Assembly: GCA_944472155.2 (NCBI GenBank)
Contig: OX235279.1
Coordinates: forward strand, 157,564,199 to 157,628,198
Source of the DNA: Trichobilharzia szidati
Taxonomy: Eukaryota; Platyhelminthes; Trematoda; Strigeidida; Schistosomatidae
Reading direction: 5' to 3'
Length of the DNA: 64,000 bases
A program made the translations under genes and the position numbers. This document shows, piece by piece, positions 34,560 to 45,597 of the stretch (within the stretch, counting starts at the first letter, position 1; every line of letters starts with the position of its first letter). Below the pieces are notes generated by a model. It was not told the origin of the DNA. It worked only from the letters and a program-made list of their open reading frames with translations, and searched no databases.

Positions 34560-35260
34560 AGACAACGCGAAAAGACTTTATAGGAACATGTTAGTTGGGA
34601 CCCTAGCCAATGGTGTATCCTGTTCGCTAAACTTAGAATATGCTGGTGTGGAACTAAGCGTCCTACCTGTCTCAAGGGAAGATCGTCAGAAAGAGCCTGT
34701 CTTTAACATACCAGCTGCAAAGAGAAACTCATTTCAACCTTAAGTCGGTTAAAGTAAACCTATACAATGAATTTTCTTGATGATGTCACAATGCCTATGA
34801 AGGAAATTTATTTTGGTGTGGTTGTGTTCTCTGAGCTGGATGGAACACAACCACACCAAAATCATCCACCTGAGCTACAAATCTTCTCTATTATAAGGAA
34901 ATTTATTTGCCTAATCAGCACGACTCATATTCTTCGCTGACAGAAAACACATAGTACTGTTAAAATGTCTAGTGAAGGAACTACCAGCATAGGATGAAGC
35001 TTGTCCTCGATTCAGAAGCGAACCAGAGTCTGTTCAAATATCGATTGAATCGCCGTCAGTAATTCGGAAAGTCATCTTACCATAAAGAATTTGTCGTACA
35101 CAACAGCGGTTTTACTCATTAACTACAAAGGTCAGCAACCATTTACGGATAAATAGTCATTATCGAGGATAAACATGATCGTATTAGTAGTCCTTTAATT
35201 CTTCGACCGTTGAACAACTCAACAAATCAACTCAAAAACTAAATTAAAAGACTCTTTCTC
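34560..35260 (+). pseudogene. Gypsy pol fragment (protease region), decayed
   Basis: Reads as a diverged Gypsy protease: ELSVLP..REDRQKEP.FNIPAAK corresponds to EVSVLP..ADRQKDPNFNLQAAN of the element at 9.1 kb, followed by a KPIQ.IFL segment. It is split by the 81-bp insertion at 34814-34894 and continues with LPNQHDS. A family different from the 7.75-kb element, judging by divergence. Confidence 0.65.
34800..34908. mobile_element. 81-bp hairpin-bearing insertion flanked by 14-bp direct repeats
   Basis: AAGGAAATTTATTT occurs at 34800-34813 and again at 34895-34908; removing one copy plus the 81 bases between restores a continuous protease frame (MPMKEIYLPNQHD). Inside, a 19-bp arm (34811-34829) is perfectly complementary to 34843-34861 with a 13-nt loop. 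Confidence 0.8.
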
Positions 35261-35789
35261 ACACATTCAGAGAGATGACAAAAGTGGAATAATCTGCAAG
35301 ACCAATGTAATCAAAACAATATCCATCAGTTGTATGCAAAAGCTGACACCAGTTGGACAATGCCATGCGAGACACATGTAGCTATCCGTGTTGAGATTTT
35401 GTCATTAACCATTCAATCAATTACATCTAGCTGGTGAACTCGCCTACACACTCAACTACTTGAGCTTCTTTCCATCTTTCAACTAGGGGTCAGTCGGTCA
35501 ATAGCAGTCCTGCAACAGCCTAATCATCATCGTGATGTGATATTTGACATGGGCGAATCTTATGACAAACATTCCGAGATTTCTTGTCAAAGTGTTCACA
35601 GGACTGTCTACATCCTGTCATCATCTTCACCTGGGTGGACAACATCATCTGAATGCTGCAAATCGGACAGCCTATTGTGTAGTAACAAGTCGATTCTTAA
35701 GTGCCTGACTAAAGGGGATTCAGGTTAATATATGTGTAAAACCTGGGCACTGTGGTAGTAAGTAATTCAACATTAGTTTGTTTATTAGA
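35261..35789. other. Intergenic, no gene seen
   Basis: No recognised coding or repeat feature. Confidence 0.45.
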
Positions 35790-36110
35790 TATATCACACA
35801 GTGAAACAGTATTATTTACTGGATGACGTTTCGAACGAAATTTATTGTTCATAATCATATCAATTGTAATCACACGACTTTGACACTTGAGTTTTATAGT
35901 TTTCTTTGTTCTCTCCTATTTTTCGAATGGGTACTAGAATTTTCCAGATATCGGGGACAGGTGATGAATCATTCCTGTTACATGTATTTGTAGTTGATTC
36001 TATAAACAAAGCTTCTGTTATCAATCTCTCCCAGGTTGCATCCCTCAGTACATCTGTGACGACAATATTATTACATTCACTATGATTTTTCTGCATTCCA
36101 AGTGGAGCAT
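35790..36110 (-). repeat. Unclassified retroelement-like repeat, copy 2
   Basis: Diverged copy of 14440-14765 on the opposite strand. It has a 78-codon open stretch (35860-36096) with LITEALFIES, CNRNDSS and VPDIWK, faintly like a Penelope-like element C-terminus. No function is claimed. Confidence 0.5.
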
Positions 36111-36359
36111 ACGGCCTCTAAAGCATGTCGTTATTTCACCCCGCTTTCTCCACTAATCCTCAAACTCTCTAATCTCCTCAAAGTCAACGTCCATCAGACA
36201 CAAATCCAACACGTCAATTTCCATTTCGGTTGCACCCAATAGGCGCTTTCTATTTTGAGATCAGAAGGCAGTTATTTATAATTCCAGAAAAAATTCAAAG
36301 AAAATATAGTTTCCATAGAACATTTAAACCATTGAAATACTTAGCTACGGCCTGTGAAA

Positions 36360-36625
36360 TAGTCTTGCATATTGTGTTGAATCACTACAAGTGGATTCCC
36401 ATTATTTACGATACAGCTGCAGTTGTGAATATAACGCGAAGTAAATTTCACCAGTTACTCCTGTATTCAGTTTTCTGTCTCCCTGACATTTGTGTTTATT
36501 ATACATCTTTCGAATCTTTTCTCTTCTCTCTTTTGTCTGCCTTTCTGTGCTACATGGAGTGTGGCAAGTTGAACCACTGCACTTCTGTCCTAAGCGCCGA
36601 CTTTGTGTCGCCTGAGAAACTGTCG
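36360..36625 (+). repeat. RTE-A-like 3' end with a distinct leader, copy 1
   Basis: The first 170 bases (TCTTGCATATTGTGTTGAAT onward) are nearly repeated at 51030-51200. The second half has the RTE-A 3'-UTR texture (CTACATGGAGTGTGGCAAGT, then CACTGCACTTCTG). Confidence 0.65.
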
Positions 36626-37400
36626 CTATTACCACAGAAAAATGTTACGTGAACATCAGTTTAAGCTTACAGGGAGTTTGAATGAAAACACGAAAATAAA
36701 GAGTATTCGATTTTTAGTCGTAGCAGAGTTTCGTAAAATTGGTCTATGAATAAAATCAACGTCAGATTCATAGTTGTATTTAATTATCACGTGGCAGTAG
36801 GTATCTCTGACGAACACCACTGGTTCTTATTAGTTCAGGAGACAACTCTCCATGAGCTTCCACACGACCGTATGAGTAGGAGATCAGTGCTTTAATTGCC
36901 ACATTTCACTTTAAGCCATTCGCTTCACTTATTCAATGACACAACACCTACTGACGGAGTCGACTTTCAAATTCACGTCTATCTCGCAATATGTATGTAT
37001 GTATGTAGCATGTATGTGCATATACGCGTCAAGCCTCAAAACTTCTGTGATTTATTTCTGTAGCAAAAATACACTGGTCGTTTTTCAGGCTTTCGTATGT
37101 ACTAAGAGGAGAACGAACTTGTTGTTGACGCCACGAAAACAGTTCACAACCACAGATGTGACTACAAAGTCATGCTGGTTGTGGGCATAAGATATTCCGT
37201 CAGTACACGTCGTACAATGCGTGAACGCCAAAACCCTCAGCCTCTAAACTTCTAATCAACTCTCCGTTTATTTAAAATCTCTTGTTGCCTTTCCTCCTGT
37301 GACTGTGACCACAGAATGTACGTATCTCTAAGCAGAACTTACAATAAATTTTTCTATAACCAGTGGTCTTCCGTAACTGGTGAAATATTTGCCGACATGA
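36626..37400. other. Intergenic, no gene seen
   Basis: Nothing recognised apart from a short (ATGT)n run at about 36992-37008. Confidence 0.45.
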
Positions 37401-37404
37401 TTAG

Positions 37405-37540
37405 AGGAATACATCGTGACATAGTGTGCTGTGTGACTGCGAACCACAAACATTCGCCTTTTAAATTAATATTATTACAGTAGTTCCACTGCATCATACG
37501 TTTCACTCGATAACTCTAAGGATACAGTTTCTTCATCATA
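37405..37540 (+). mobile_element. Diverged RTE-A 5' fragment
   Basis: Aligns with positions about 80-205 of the array unit: GTGTGCTGTGTGACTGCGAA, AATATTATTACAGTAGTT and TGCATCATACGT match the unit's GTGTGTTCTGTGGCTGCGAA, AATGTTATTACGGTAGTT and TGCATCACGTGT. Confidence 0.6.
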
Positions 37541-37670
37541 GTACATTACGACATCTGGAAAATATTCAGCCAGTACAAGTACTCCTCATGTAACAACAGA
37601 AGGCAAGAGTCAGGCAGCAGATCGTTTATTAAGGAAATCAACACACATTTATAGCTCTTCATGTACACGT

Positions 37671-37867
37671 GCGTCGGTAGCACAGTGGTTAGGACTCTCC
37701 CCGACCATTCACATGGTCCGGGGTTCGATCCCCTGCCGACGCACACCTGATATCTATGGTCGGCCTGCAAAATTGGGCTACCGATATCATATGCTGAAAA
37801 TTCCATACTTCTATCAAAAAGAAAATACTGTGTGGTTTCAAGCTCTAATCAAAATGAAAAAATTATT
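37671..37867 (+). repeat. tRNA-derived SINE, copy 1
   Basis: Positions 37671-37743 form a 73-nt tRNA-like head: a 7-bp acceptor stem (GCGTCGG with CCGACGC), A-box-like TAGCACAGTGGTTAGGA, and a T-arm CGGGG-TTCGATC-CCCTG holding a B box. A body of about 120 bp (beginning ACCTGATATCTATGGTCGGC) follows and ends in an A-rich tail. The whole unit recurs on the minus strand at 58254-58441. Confidence 0.85.
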
Positions 37868-38385
37868 GTCAGTAGAAAAACACAGTCTTCTGATTGGTTG
37901 TTTCTCACTGACAGCTAATCTTTCATCTCTTTGTGGCTGTTTCTTGAATGTCAAATCATCTATATGCTAACTGTATCCGCTTACGCAAAGTCTGCTGTGG
38001 TTGGCTGTTGAATCAGTCTTTGTTCATATTTTCTCACGACCAATATTGAGGACGTAAACATTGACGTAAATTACTATCTACCGATTTGGCTAGCAGCCCG
38101 CTCTCACCACACTCACACTTGTGGCTCGTACCTTCCACCACATACAGTCCCTTCCAGTCACCTGATTAAGTTCCAAATTCCGAAAATAATACGTCAAAGT
38201 ATTGAATTTCACGCTAATGTGAAACCTCACGTATCGGACAAATCGCTGTTTTTGTTGTGTTATTCACTTCAAGATTATTTTTTTTAAAACTTTAACTTGA
38301 CTTTTATCTGTTAAGTTTTGATTTTAAGCACTTATATAGTCTATATTGGGTAAATTGTCTTGGCTGTTCCCAGAAGAAGTTCATT
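37868..38385. other. Intergenic / likely CR1 5' UTR
   Basis: No coding signal. The right part probably belongs to the 5' UTR of the CR1 element that follows. Confidence 0.4.
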
Positions 38386-39501
38386 ATGTCAACAGTACCA
38401 CATAAATGTAATAGGGTGGAGTGTTACTTTTTGGTAGATGATGGAATACAGTGTAATAACTGTAAAAAGTGGTATCATAAGATGTGTACTGGATTACGTC
38501 CAGCTGCATACAAACGTTGTAGTGCTCCAACATCCCACTAGATGTGCAGAATGTGTTGCTCCCCGAAAATGACTTTAACAAGGGAGGTTCACGAACTACT
38601 GTCTAAAGCCACGGAACTTCCTGATGATAGCGTGGCTAGTAAGAGTGACACGGACTGCCCATCTGAAGATGACGCAGTGAGTGCTGTCATGAATGTTATC
38701 ACACCGGCGGTTACTATCCCAGTTACCCCCAAAGTAAAACCTACTAGGCGTTCGAAGCGTCTTAGTAAGCGAAAGGGTAACAAAACGGAAGCTATAAACA
38801 ACATCTCAGTACCAGAAAACACTGTAAGCGAAGTTCACCATGAAGGTGGTGCAGACACTGATCTTGGTTGTACCATCAAAAACTGCAGCAGCCCTGAGAA
38901 GCAACTGCAGGCAGATGATAAGTAGGTAACAGAAAGAAGCAATCGGAAGAGATATAGTAATATTGATGGTAGGCAAACGTCTATCACCTGTAGCCAGGCT
39001 GCATCAATAGTGGTGAGAAAAGACGTAGCCGCTGCTAAACACCACAAGCTCTCCTTAGAATCTAACATAATTGTTGGAAACTTAGAAGAGTCCAAAGAAT
39101 CTGATCCCGTGAAAAGGCACGATCACGACCTTAAATTAGTGAGCAGTATTATAAGGAAGATGCTCCCAGCGAATTTCCCTGGAGTATCGATTAAAAAGCT
39201 GATTAGAATAGGCAAAAGAGATGATGAATGTTCTAATCAGCGTTGGTTGCTTAAAGTAGTCTTAGGTTCTCCTGATGAACGGAATCATCTACTGGCTAAT
39301 GTACACAAGCTTGCCGGGTCAAGAATTTCAGTCAGACCTGATTTATCTCTTGAAGACAGACTTAAACGAAAAGAAGTTTTGTCCCAGCTAGAAACAAGAC
39401 GTAAAAATGGTGAGACTAACCTTAAACTGGTGGGTTTTCAAATAGTCAGGTCTTGGAAACGTATGCTTCCAAGACCTGTGTGGATAAGCCGGACCGCATA
39501 G
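38386..39501 (+). pseudogene. CR1 ORF1, PHD-finger protein with two in-frame stops
   Basis: Presumed RNA-binding/chaperone protein of the element. One frame runs 372 codons from ATG 38386 with TAG at 38539 and 38923. The N-terminus CNRVEC..DDGIQCNNCKKWYH..C, then MCRMC, is a PHD-like zinc-binding arrangement; the first TAG lies just before MCRMC, where a tryptophan is usual. A basic Lys/Arg/Ser region (RRSKRLSKRKG) follows, then a segment NIIVGNLEES...RIGKR.D..NQRWLLKVVL that looks like the RRM-like domain of CR1 ORF1 proteins. The end overlaps ORF2 by 49 nt. Confidence 0.8.
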
Positions 39502-42500
39502 GAAGCCTGAAGGTAGTGTACACTAATATACGTAGTATCGGGAACAAATTTCACGAGCCAGGTGTATTAGTGGAAGAGCTTAGCCCAGGTATTGTGGCCA
39601 TTACTGAAACATGGCTGGTTTCTGGATTAGATGACACACCTGAGCTATGCGGATTTAGTTGCTTGCGCAGCGACAGGGTTAAGGGTCGTAGAGGTGGCGG
39701 GGTTGCTCTGTACATCAACACCTCCCTACGCGTTCGTTGCGTGAAATCTGAAGCGCATGACAGTGGGACAAGTGAGGTAATTAGCTGTGAAGTAAGCTTT
39801 GCAACTGGCACTTTACTCATTGGTGTTCTGTATAGAAGTCCCTATTGTCAGTGTGATGACTTTATTTTAGATCACCTCAAACAATGGAGTAAACACAGTA
39901 GCTGTCTTATTCTAGGTGATTTTAATGCACCTCATATAGACTGGGTAGCTGTCACATCTCCAGGATCCGCTAATAAGTTTGACAGCCGCTTACTCTTGAC
40001 TACCATGGAAAATGCCCTGACACAACATGTCTTAGGTAGTACAAGATTCGGTTCTACTCAAGGATCTTCCTTGCTGGACTTATTGCTTACTCATGACAAC
40101 GACGACGTGGATGGTCTAGTTATTCATCCACCTCTAGCAAACAGTGATCATCGGGTGTTAGATTTTAACTTAAGGGTTGGCAATTTAGTCAGTTTTCAAC
40201 CCAAATCCCGACCTAGTGTTTGGTATGCTGACATAGTCGCTATAAAGGAGCGTGCTTCAACTGTCGACTGGTCAGTCAATATGGTCTCATCCATTGAAGA
40301 TGAATGGGATAGATTTAAGAATACACTTGAGAGGGTTACCACTGATTTCATTCCCTGGAGGGTTCCTGAAAGACCAACAAACCGGCCACCATGGATAAAT
40401 AGACAAGCTATAACACTCCTAAGACGGAGAAAAAGGTTCTGGGATCTCTTTGTTTCTACTGGGCTACAGCAGTTCCGGCTGAAATACTGTGAAACCAGAA
40501 ACCAGTGTAAAACTTTGATTCACCAGTCAAGGATAGCTTACGAAACCCAGTTAGTCAAAAGTTCACCAGGCTGCCCAAAAAGACTCTTCTCATATATCAA
40601 GAGAAGAACACGTAAGAGTGATGCTATCCCACTTCTTATGCTTTAAGATGACCAGACAAACATGGCTGAGGATAACTTGACTAAGGCTGAGGCTTTGTCC
40701 AAACACTTTAGTCAAGTATTCTCTGATAATATTGATACCAGCTTTGTAACTTTTCCAGAAGGTAACTTGAAAATGGCACCCTTATACATTGGAAAGGATA
40801 CTGTCCTAAAGTCGCTTCTAAGGCTCAATCCTGGTAAGTCCAGTGTCCCTGATGAACTCCACCCACGGATATTAACAGCATTGGCTGAAAACACAGCTGG
40901 GCCATTGTCGGTAATCTTCATATCACCAATGTCTCTGGACCAGTCTAAACGCCCAAGAGACTGGAAAGATGCCATTGTAGCGGTAAATAATTCCTCAAAA
41001 TTATTAACCACAGCAATCATCACTCAACATTGGATGCTGACCATCACTGTTTAAGTCGACTTGTTTAGCTGAAGGCTTACGGTCAAGCATCCCCGCCATT
41101 TGGTGCTTCGTCGTGTCACGTGCGTGCACGATTACTAGCTAGCTAAGCATTCATTCCTACCCGCGATTTGGTCCCAAAATATATATCGTATTTGGACGAC
41201 AAAATCTGGTCTTTTGCTTTACCATTTGGTACTCGAAGAACGAACACTATAGTGGTTGTTGGTATAAGATCTTGCGTTAGTATAATCCGTACAACTCGCG
41301 AACGTCGATACCAATCACCCCTAAACCATCATTAGTCCGGTCTTCAAAACCGGATCTAGAAACTTAGTTCAGAACTATCGTCCTGTTAGTTTGACCAATA
41401 TTGTTGTTAAACTACTAGAAAGAATAATTCGTGATGCTATCATTCAGTTCATTGAAGGGAACAAACTTTTCGCTGTGGAACAGCATGGTTTTAGAGCAGG
41501 TCATTCTTGCTTGACCAACCTTCTTTTGGCCAGAGAAAGTTGGGCAAGCTCAGCTGATGCTAATATACCGGTGGATGTCATATTCATCGAACTTAGCAAG
41601 GCGTTTGACAGGGTTTCTCATTCAGGTCTTCTAGTAAAGTTAGGTAGTCTGGGAATCAACAAAGTGGTTGCCGACTGGATTCAAGACTTTCTAAAGGACA
41701 GAAGATAAAGAGTACGAGTCAACGGGCTTTTATCAACATGGGAATCGGTTAAGAGTGGAGTTCCTCAGGGTACAATTCTAGGCCCACTTCTTTTCCTGAT
41801 TTATGTTAATGAGATTCCATCGGTAGTTAAGTCATCCTGCTTACTGTTTGCTGATGACATCAAGATATGGAGGGCTTTACACGATGACAGTGATCAACTT
41901 GCTTTGCAGGAGGATTCAAACTTGTTTAGTGATTGGTGTGAGCACTGGGCCTTGGAGATTAACTTAAGCAAGAGTGTAGTTATGCATGTATCTCATAGTC
42001 ACGTGCACAATTACTCAATGAATGGCATTACTCTCCCAGTGGTCACTGAGTACAAGGACTTGGGAGTGGTTGTGCAGCATGACTTGAAAACAGCAACAAA
42101 CTGTAGAGCTGCAGCCACTAAGGGTTTTCGAATATTATGGGCCATACGCAAGGCTTTTGCGAACTTTGATGCTGATATATTTCGTATATTATATCCGACT
42201 TATATCAGACTTATATCATTTGGAATATGGGATCCAGGCAGCGAGCCCGTGTTTCAAAAACGAAATAGACTTATTAGAAAGGGTACAAAGAGTAGGAACT
42301 AAGCTAATAAAGGGTTTCTCAACCCTCTCATATGAAGAGAGGTTAAGTTGACTGGGTTTATTTCCACTGTCATACAGACGACTTAGGGGTGACCTAATAC
42401 TAGCATACCGTATCCTAAGAAATGATTTTGGAGCTAATTTATCTAATTTATTTCTTCCTTCTAGCACCAACCAATTGTGAGGACATCACCTCAAGGTTCA

Positions 42501-42656
42501 AAAACCATGGTCGAATCGTCTGCGTCTGGAGATCCGTTTTCCGCATCGAATTGTGAACCATTGGAACGCCCCACCGGAACACGTCGTATCAGCGCCATCC
42601 GTTGATTCATTCAAGGCGAGATTGGACCTCCTGTGTGTAACAAATCGAAAGGGCTA
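39453..42656 (+). pseudogene. CR1 ORF2, endonuclease plus reverse transcriptase, broken
   Basis: Endonuclease motifs in order: N in VYTNIRS, ETW (about 39605), LGDFNAPHIDW (about 39913), SDHR (about 40143). RT follows: LNPGKSS.PDELHPR, FKTGSRNLVQNYRPVSLTN, EQHGFRAGHSCLTNLL, KAFDRVSH, SGVPQGTILGPLLF, LLFADDIKIWR (catalytic ADD, about 41850), and the CR1 C-terminus RVGTKLIKGFS..SYEERL..LGL..L..RRLRGDLI. In-frame stops at 40644 and 41706, a frameshift near 42200, and a 350-bp LTR insertion at 40976 disable it. The LTR plus its 4-bp duplication totals 354 bp, so the frame is kept across it. Confidence 0.88.
40976..41325 (+). repeat. Solo LTR of a Gypsy element inside CR1 ORF2
   Basis: Aligns from end to end with the 5' LTR at 7750-8117 (same TGTA start, CATCACTCAACATT, CTTGTTTAGCTGAAGGCTT, GTCTTTTGCTTTA, CTAAA end). 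The flanking CCAT at 40972-40975 and 41326-41329 is a 4-bp target-site duplication; removing LTR and one CCAT gives an uninterrupted DWKDAIISPVFKTGSR. It most likely arose by LTR-LTR recombination. Confidence 0.9.
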
Positions 42657-42709
42657 ACACAGGCATATAGCCTACTATAAATAATCTGTAAACTGATATC
42701 CACTCTTAC

Positions 42710-43309
42710 TTATTTATTCAAACATAAAATCCAGTTAACCACTAAGACGGTAGTTTGAGCAGACTGTTCTAGCATTGTCAATGAAAGACACCTCCCGACT
42801 GCATGTAACTTCGAAGAAAATGAGTCTGATGGTCCGCCGATATTGCTTTTCCATACATTCCATTTTATTGTCCCATCTTTCTTCCTCTTCATCAAAACAT
42901 CTCTACTTATACTAATGATAGTTTGCTATCACGTCTGAGCATATTAATAATTTACCTACTCCACTTTCAGCCGTTGGTTGGTTTTTACGATCTTCACAAC
43001 CAAAATCCCCTAGTCTTCACCACAATTGGACTGGCTCAAACCAACCAGCTGTCAAGGACTTCAGGTAGTGGTTTGACCACTCCTAACTCTTTTACAACTA
43101 TATAGTACTTCAGCTAACACTGCTCGTGCACACATTTTGATGAGGCCATCTTGATCGATGCAGATTCACAACCTCACCGATCATTTCCCCAGCCTACCTG
43201 ACACACTACACCTAACCTCAATACTGCCCTCAACGTCATCTCACTTACCACAAGAGATAGAACGCATCTTTGATCAAAGATAACTCACCCTCTCATATAT
43301 TCTACTTTC
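42710..43309. other. Intergenic, no gene seen
   Basis: No coding feature recognised. Confidence 0.45.
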
Positions 43310-43410
43310 AATGGTTATGTCTCACAGTCAAAAATGAGGACAGAGCAAAGCACTACACGCACGTCCTTTGATCGATAGCTAGCTGGATATCACGCCTACA
43401 TACTCGAAAG
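43310..43410 (-). mobile_element. Short RTE-A fragment
   Basis: The minus strand reads GCGTGATATCCAGCTAGCTA then TCGATCAAAGGACGTGCGTG, followed by GCTCTGTCCTC and TGTGAGACAT, which matches the RRRDIRLS.KGRVYC..VRSVL..GETW region of RTE-A. Confidence 0.65.
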
Positions 43411-44472
43411 TTGACGTAGATTGGTGAATGACATACGAGTGCTTGTAGTGCACAGTCGAACAGTGTTTAGAATGTGATAGTGTCGCCAATCAAGTTTTAT
43501 TACGAAACAGCGGTTAAACGAGTCAAAAATGGATCAAATTCCTGTCATGACTGAGGATTTTGGTAATAAGTAGTAAGCGGCAAATAATACAATGACTAGT
43601 TTTCCTGTCTTACTATTTACTACTACGCATACATATCGTTTTGACATTTAGTTCACTTCTGAAATGTATACTCTTTTACTCATAGGTTGAATATCTTGTA
43701 AATGTCTATGCGTCTAGGCAATTTAAATAGTTTCCGTTATAACATTCTGTACGCCTTGTGACCAATAACAGTCAAGATTGTTGAGAAATAACACTGCGAA
43801 GGTAGGAACAATGGCCGTCATTCATCACTTTACAACTGGAAAACTGTACTCACTTTTTTTTCTGGACGGGTGTTGTACAACGACCAATTCAACCTGCTTG
43901 CAATGCAGTAATCATGCAGAAGTAATATGTAACGGTGTGGAATATCATCTCGCAGCTTTCTGCCATCCTGTAATTAAGTGTATAGCCCTCCATCTGAAAC
44001 ACAGTGGACACCATTCTCGTTGAATAATTCAGTCAATCGGCATTTAGCAATAAACTTTTGTTCTCAGAAGTGAGTGGTAAAAATATATTCTCACTTGATT
44101 AAAAACAGAAATTCAGCCTTTCATCTGGTGTAGGACCAGTAAGAATGCCGTATTTGATGATAACTTGGAGAATTGCTGAGAAATATAGGACACATTTGTC
44201 ACACACTGAACTATTCACTAGTCTAGGTGATAGGGCACGACATAAACCACTCTTGCCGCTGAAATTAGTTCCCATTAATTCCAGAAATTGACGGATAGGA
44301 TACTGACAGACCCTTCATATAGGTTGAGAGCTGTAAAAAGAGTTTAACAGAAATCATTAAAATTATCAGAATAAAAAAAACAGGACAGTAATGGAACGTG
44401 CATTTTATCACAAGATAAACCCACATCGATCTCTGATCTCTATTCAACAAGAGTAAAACAAACAAGAAAATG
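43411..44472. other. Intergenic, no gene seen
   Basis: Nothing recognised. Confidence 0.45.
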
Positions 44473-44476
44473 CATC

Positions 44477-44789
44477 TATTGTGGGAGTGTGATACAGACA
44501 ATGTCTGCCAACGTAATATTATGCTCACATATTTTCACAGTTCAATACTGCATACAATATATCTGTTTGAACGTTCCATTCGAATACATTTCCCACGGTT
44601 ATATACTGACTGCATTAACAACAGAATACTATGTATATTTGAACATTGTATTTCACGTTGTTTGACGTAAACCGAAATCACACTCTCGGTGATTGGTTAA
44701 CGAATATAAACTGTATACATATAAACAGCGGTTTGATTAGTGAAAAATATACCTTGGCTTCTGTGTCTTGCCTTCTGTTGTTACAATAT
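44477..44789 (-). repeat. Unclassified 313-bp element with 4-bp target duplication, copy 1
   Basis: On the minus strand it starts ATATTGTAACAACAGAAGGC and ends CTCCCACAATA. GATG flanks it on both sides (CATC at 44473-44476 and 44790-44793 on the plus strand). It aligns along its length with the plus-strand element at 52448-52700. It could be a solo LTR of an unknown family or a small DNA element. Confidence 0.75.
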
Positions 44790-44797
44790 CATCAAAC

Positions 44798-45587
44798 AGC
44801 GACTCCTGTAAGATAGATTTATACAAGCTGCATACAGGACCGTAGAAAACATACTATACAGTGAATAATGCAATTTCACAACCGTTGCATAAAATGGAAG
44901 ACAGTCATACAGAATTAGTGGAAAGAACGGTGATGAAAGGAGAAATCTGGAAATATTCACGCTTCTCACTTATTTAGAAGGCATTCTACCAAATACACAT
45001 GCCACGGATGAGTATCTTAAAGCCAACAAGCGAGCAAGTCAGTCAGCCACCATGGATAGAGTCAGATACAGCTTCATTACACTGAAATCAGTGTCCGCAC
45101 CTACACCATTCATTACTTCAAACAACACTGAAATATCAACACTGGTGTCAGGAAGTCAGTGCTTCCACCATGAATTTCACTGACATCACTTCGCACAGAC
45201 TCGAAACTATCATGAACAGTTGCTTCCTTTGCTAAATACTGGAAATTAGATGGCCAAGAAGAACAAGCAAGTGTGTGGTAAACCGAGTAAGAACTTATGT
45301 TCGGTGCAGCTGTTTTGCATTTTTATTCGCCTAGCTTTTGTAAGTGAGTGCATCTTTTGTTGACAGACTTTTAATGACGTAAATGCTGCATATTGGCGTT
45401 TGCAATTTCAACCGCCTAAGCATGTTTTGGTTTTATATGGGTATGTCTTTAGTGGGGTATTTAACTAACAGTCCAGAACACCAAGAATACTATGCTGTGA
45501 TTATTTTCCACTTTGAGAATGTTGATGAACAAAGAATGACTTTTCTTCGGTGGTGAAATCTCTTCGGCATTCACGTGTTTTCTCTCT
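44798..45587. other. Intergenic, no gene seen
   Basis: Nothing recognised. Confidence 0.45.
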
Positions 45588-45597
45588 AGGTGTATAT

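Larger units (their letters stand above)
38386..42656 (+). mobile_element. CR1-clade non-LTR retrotransposon (SR1/pido-like)
   Basis: Two overlapping ORFs: ORF1 with a PHD/zinc-finger-type N-terminus, and ORF2 with AP-like endonuclease plus reverse transcriptase. Motifs such as VYTNIRSI.NK, AITETWL, RGGGVALYI and GVPQG..LGPLLFLIY..E are typical of the Jockey/CR1 group. Each ORF stays in one frame for most of its length with a few stops, so it died fairly recently. A solo LTR sits inside ORF2. Confidence 0.88.

Noticed and set aside
37671..37743. A functional tRNA gene
   Set aside because: The acceptor and T arms are good, but the D arm and anticodon loop are irregular, and the same 120-bp 3' body follows both copies, which marks a SINE.
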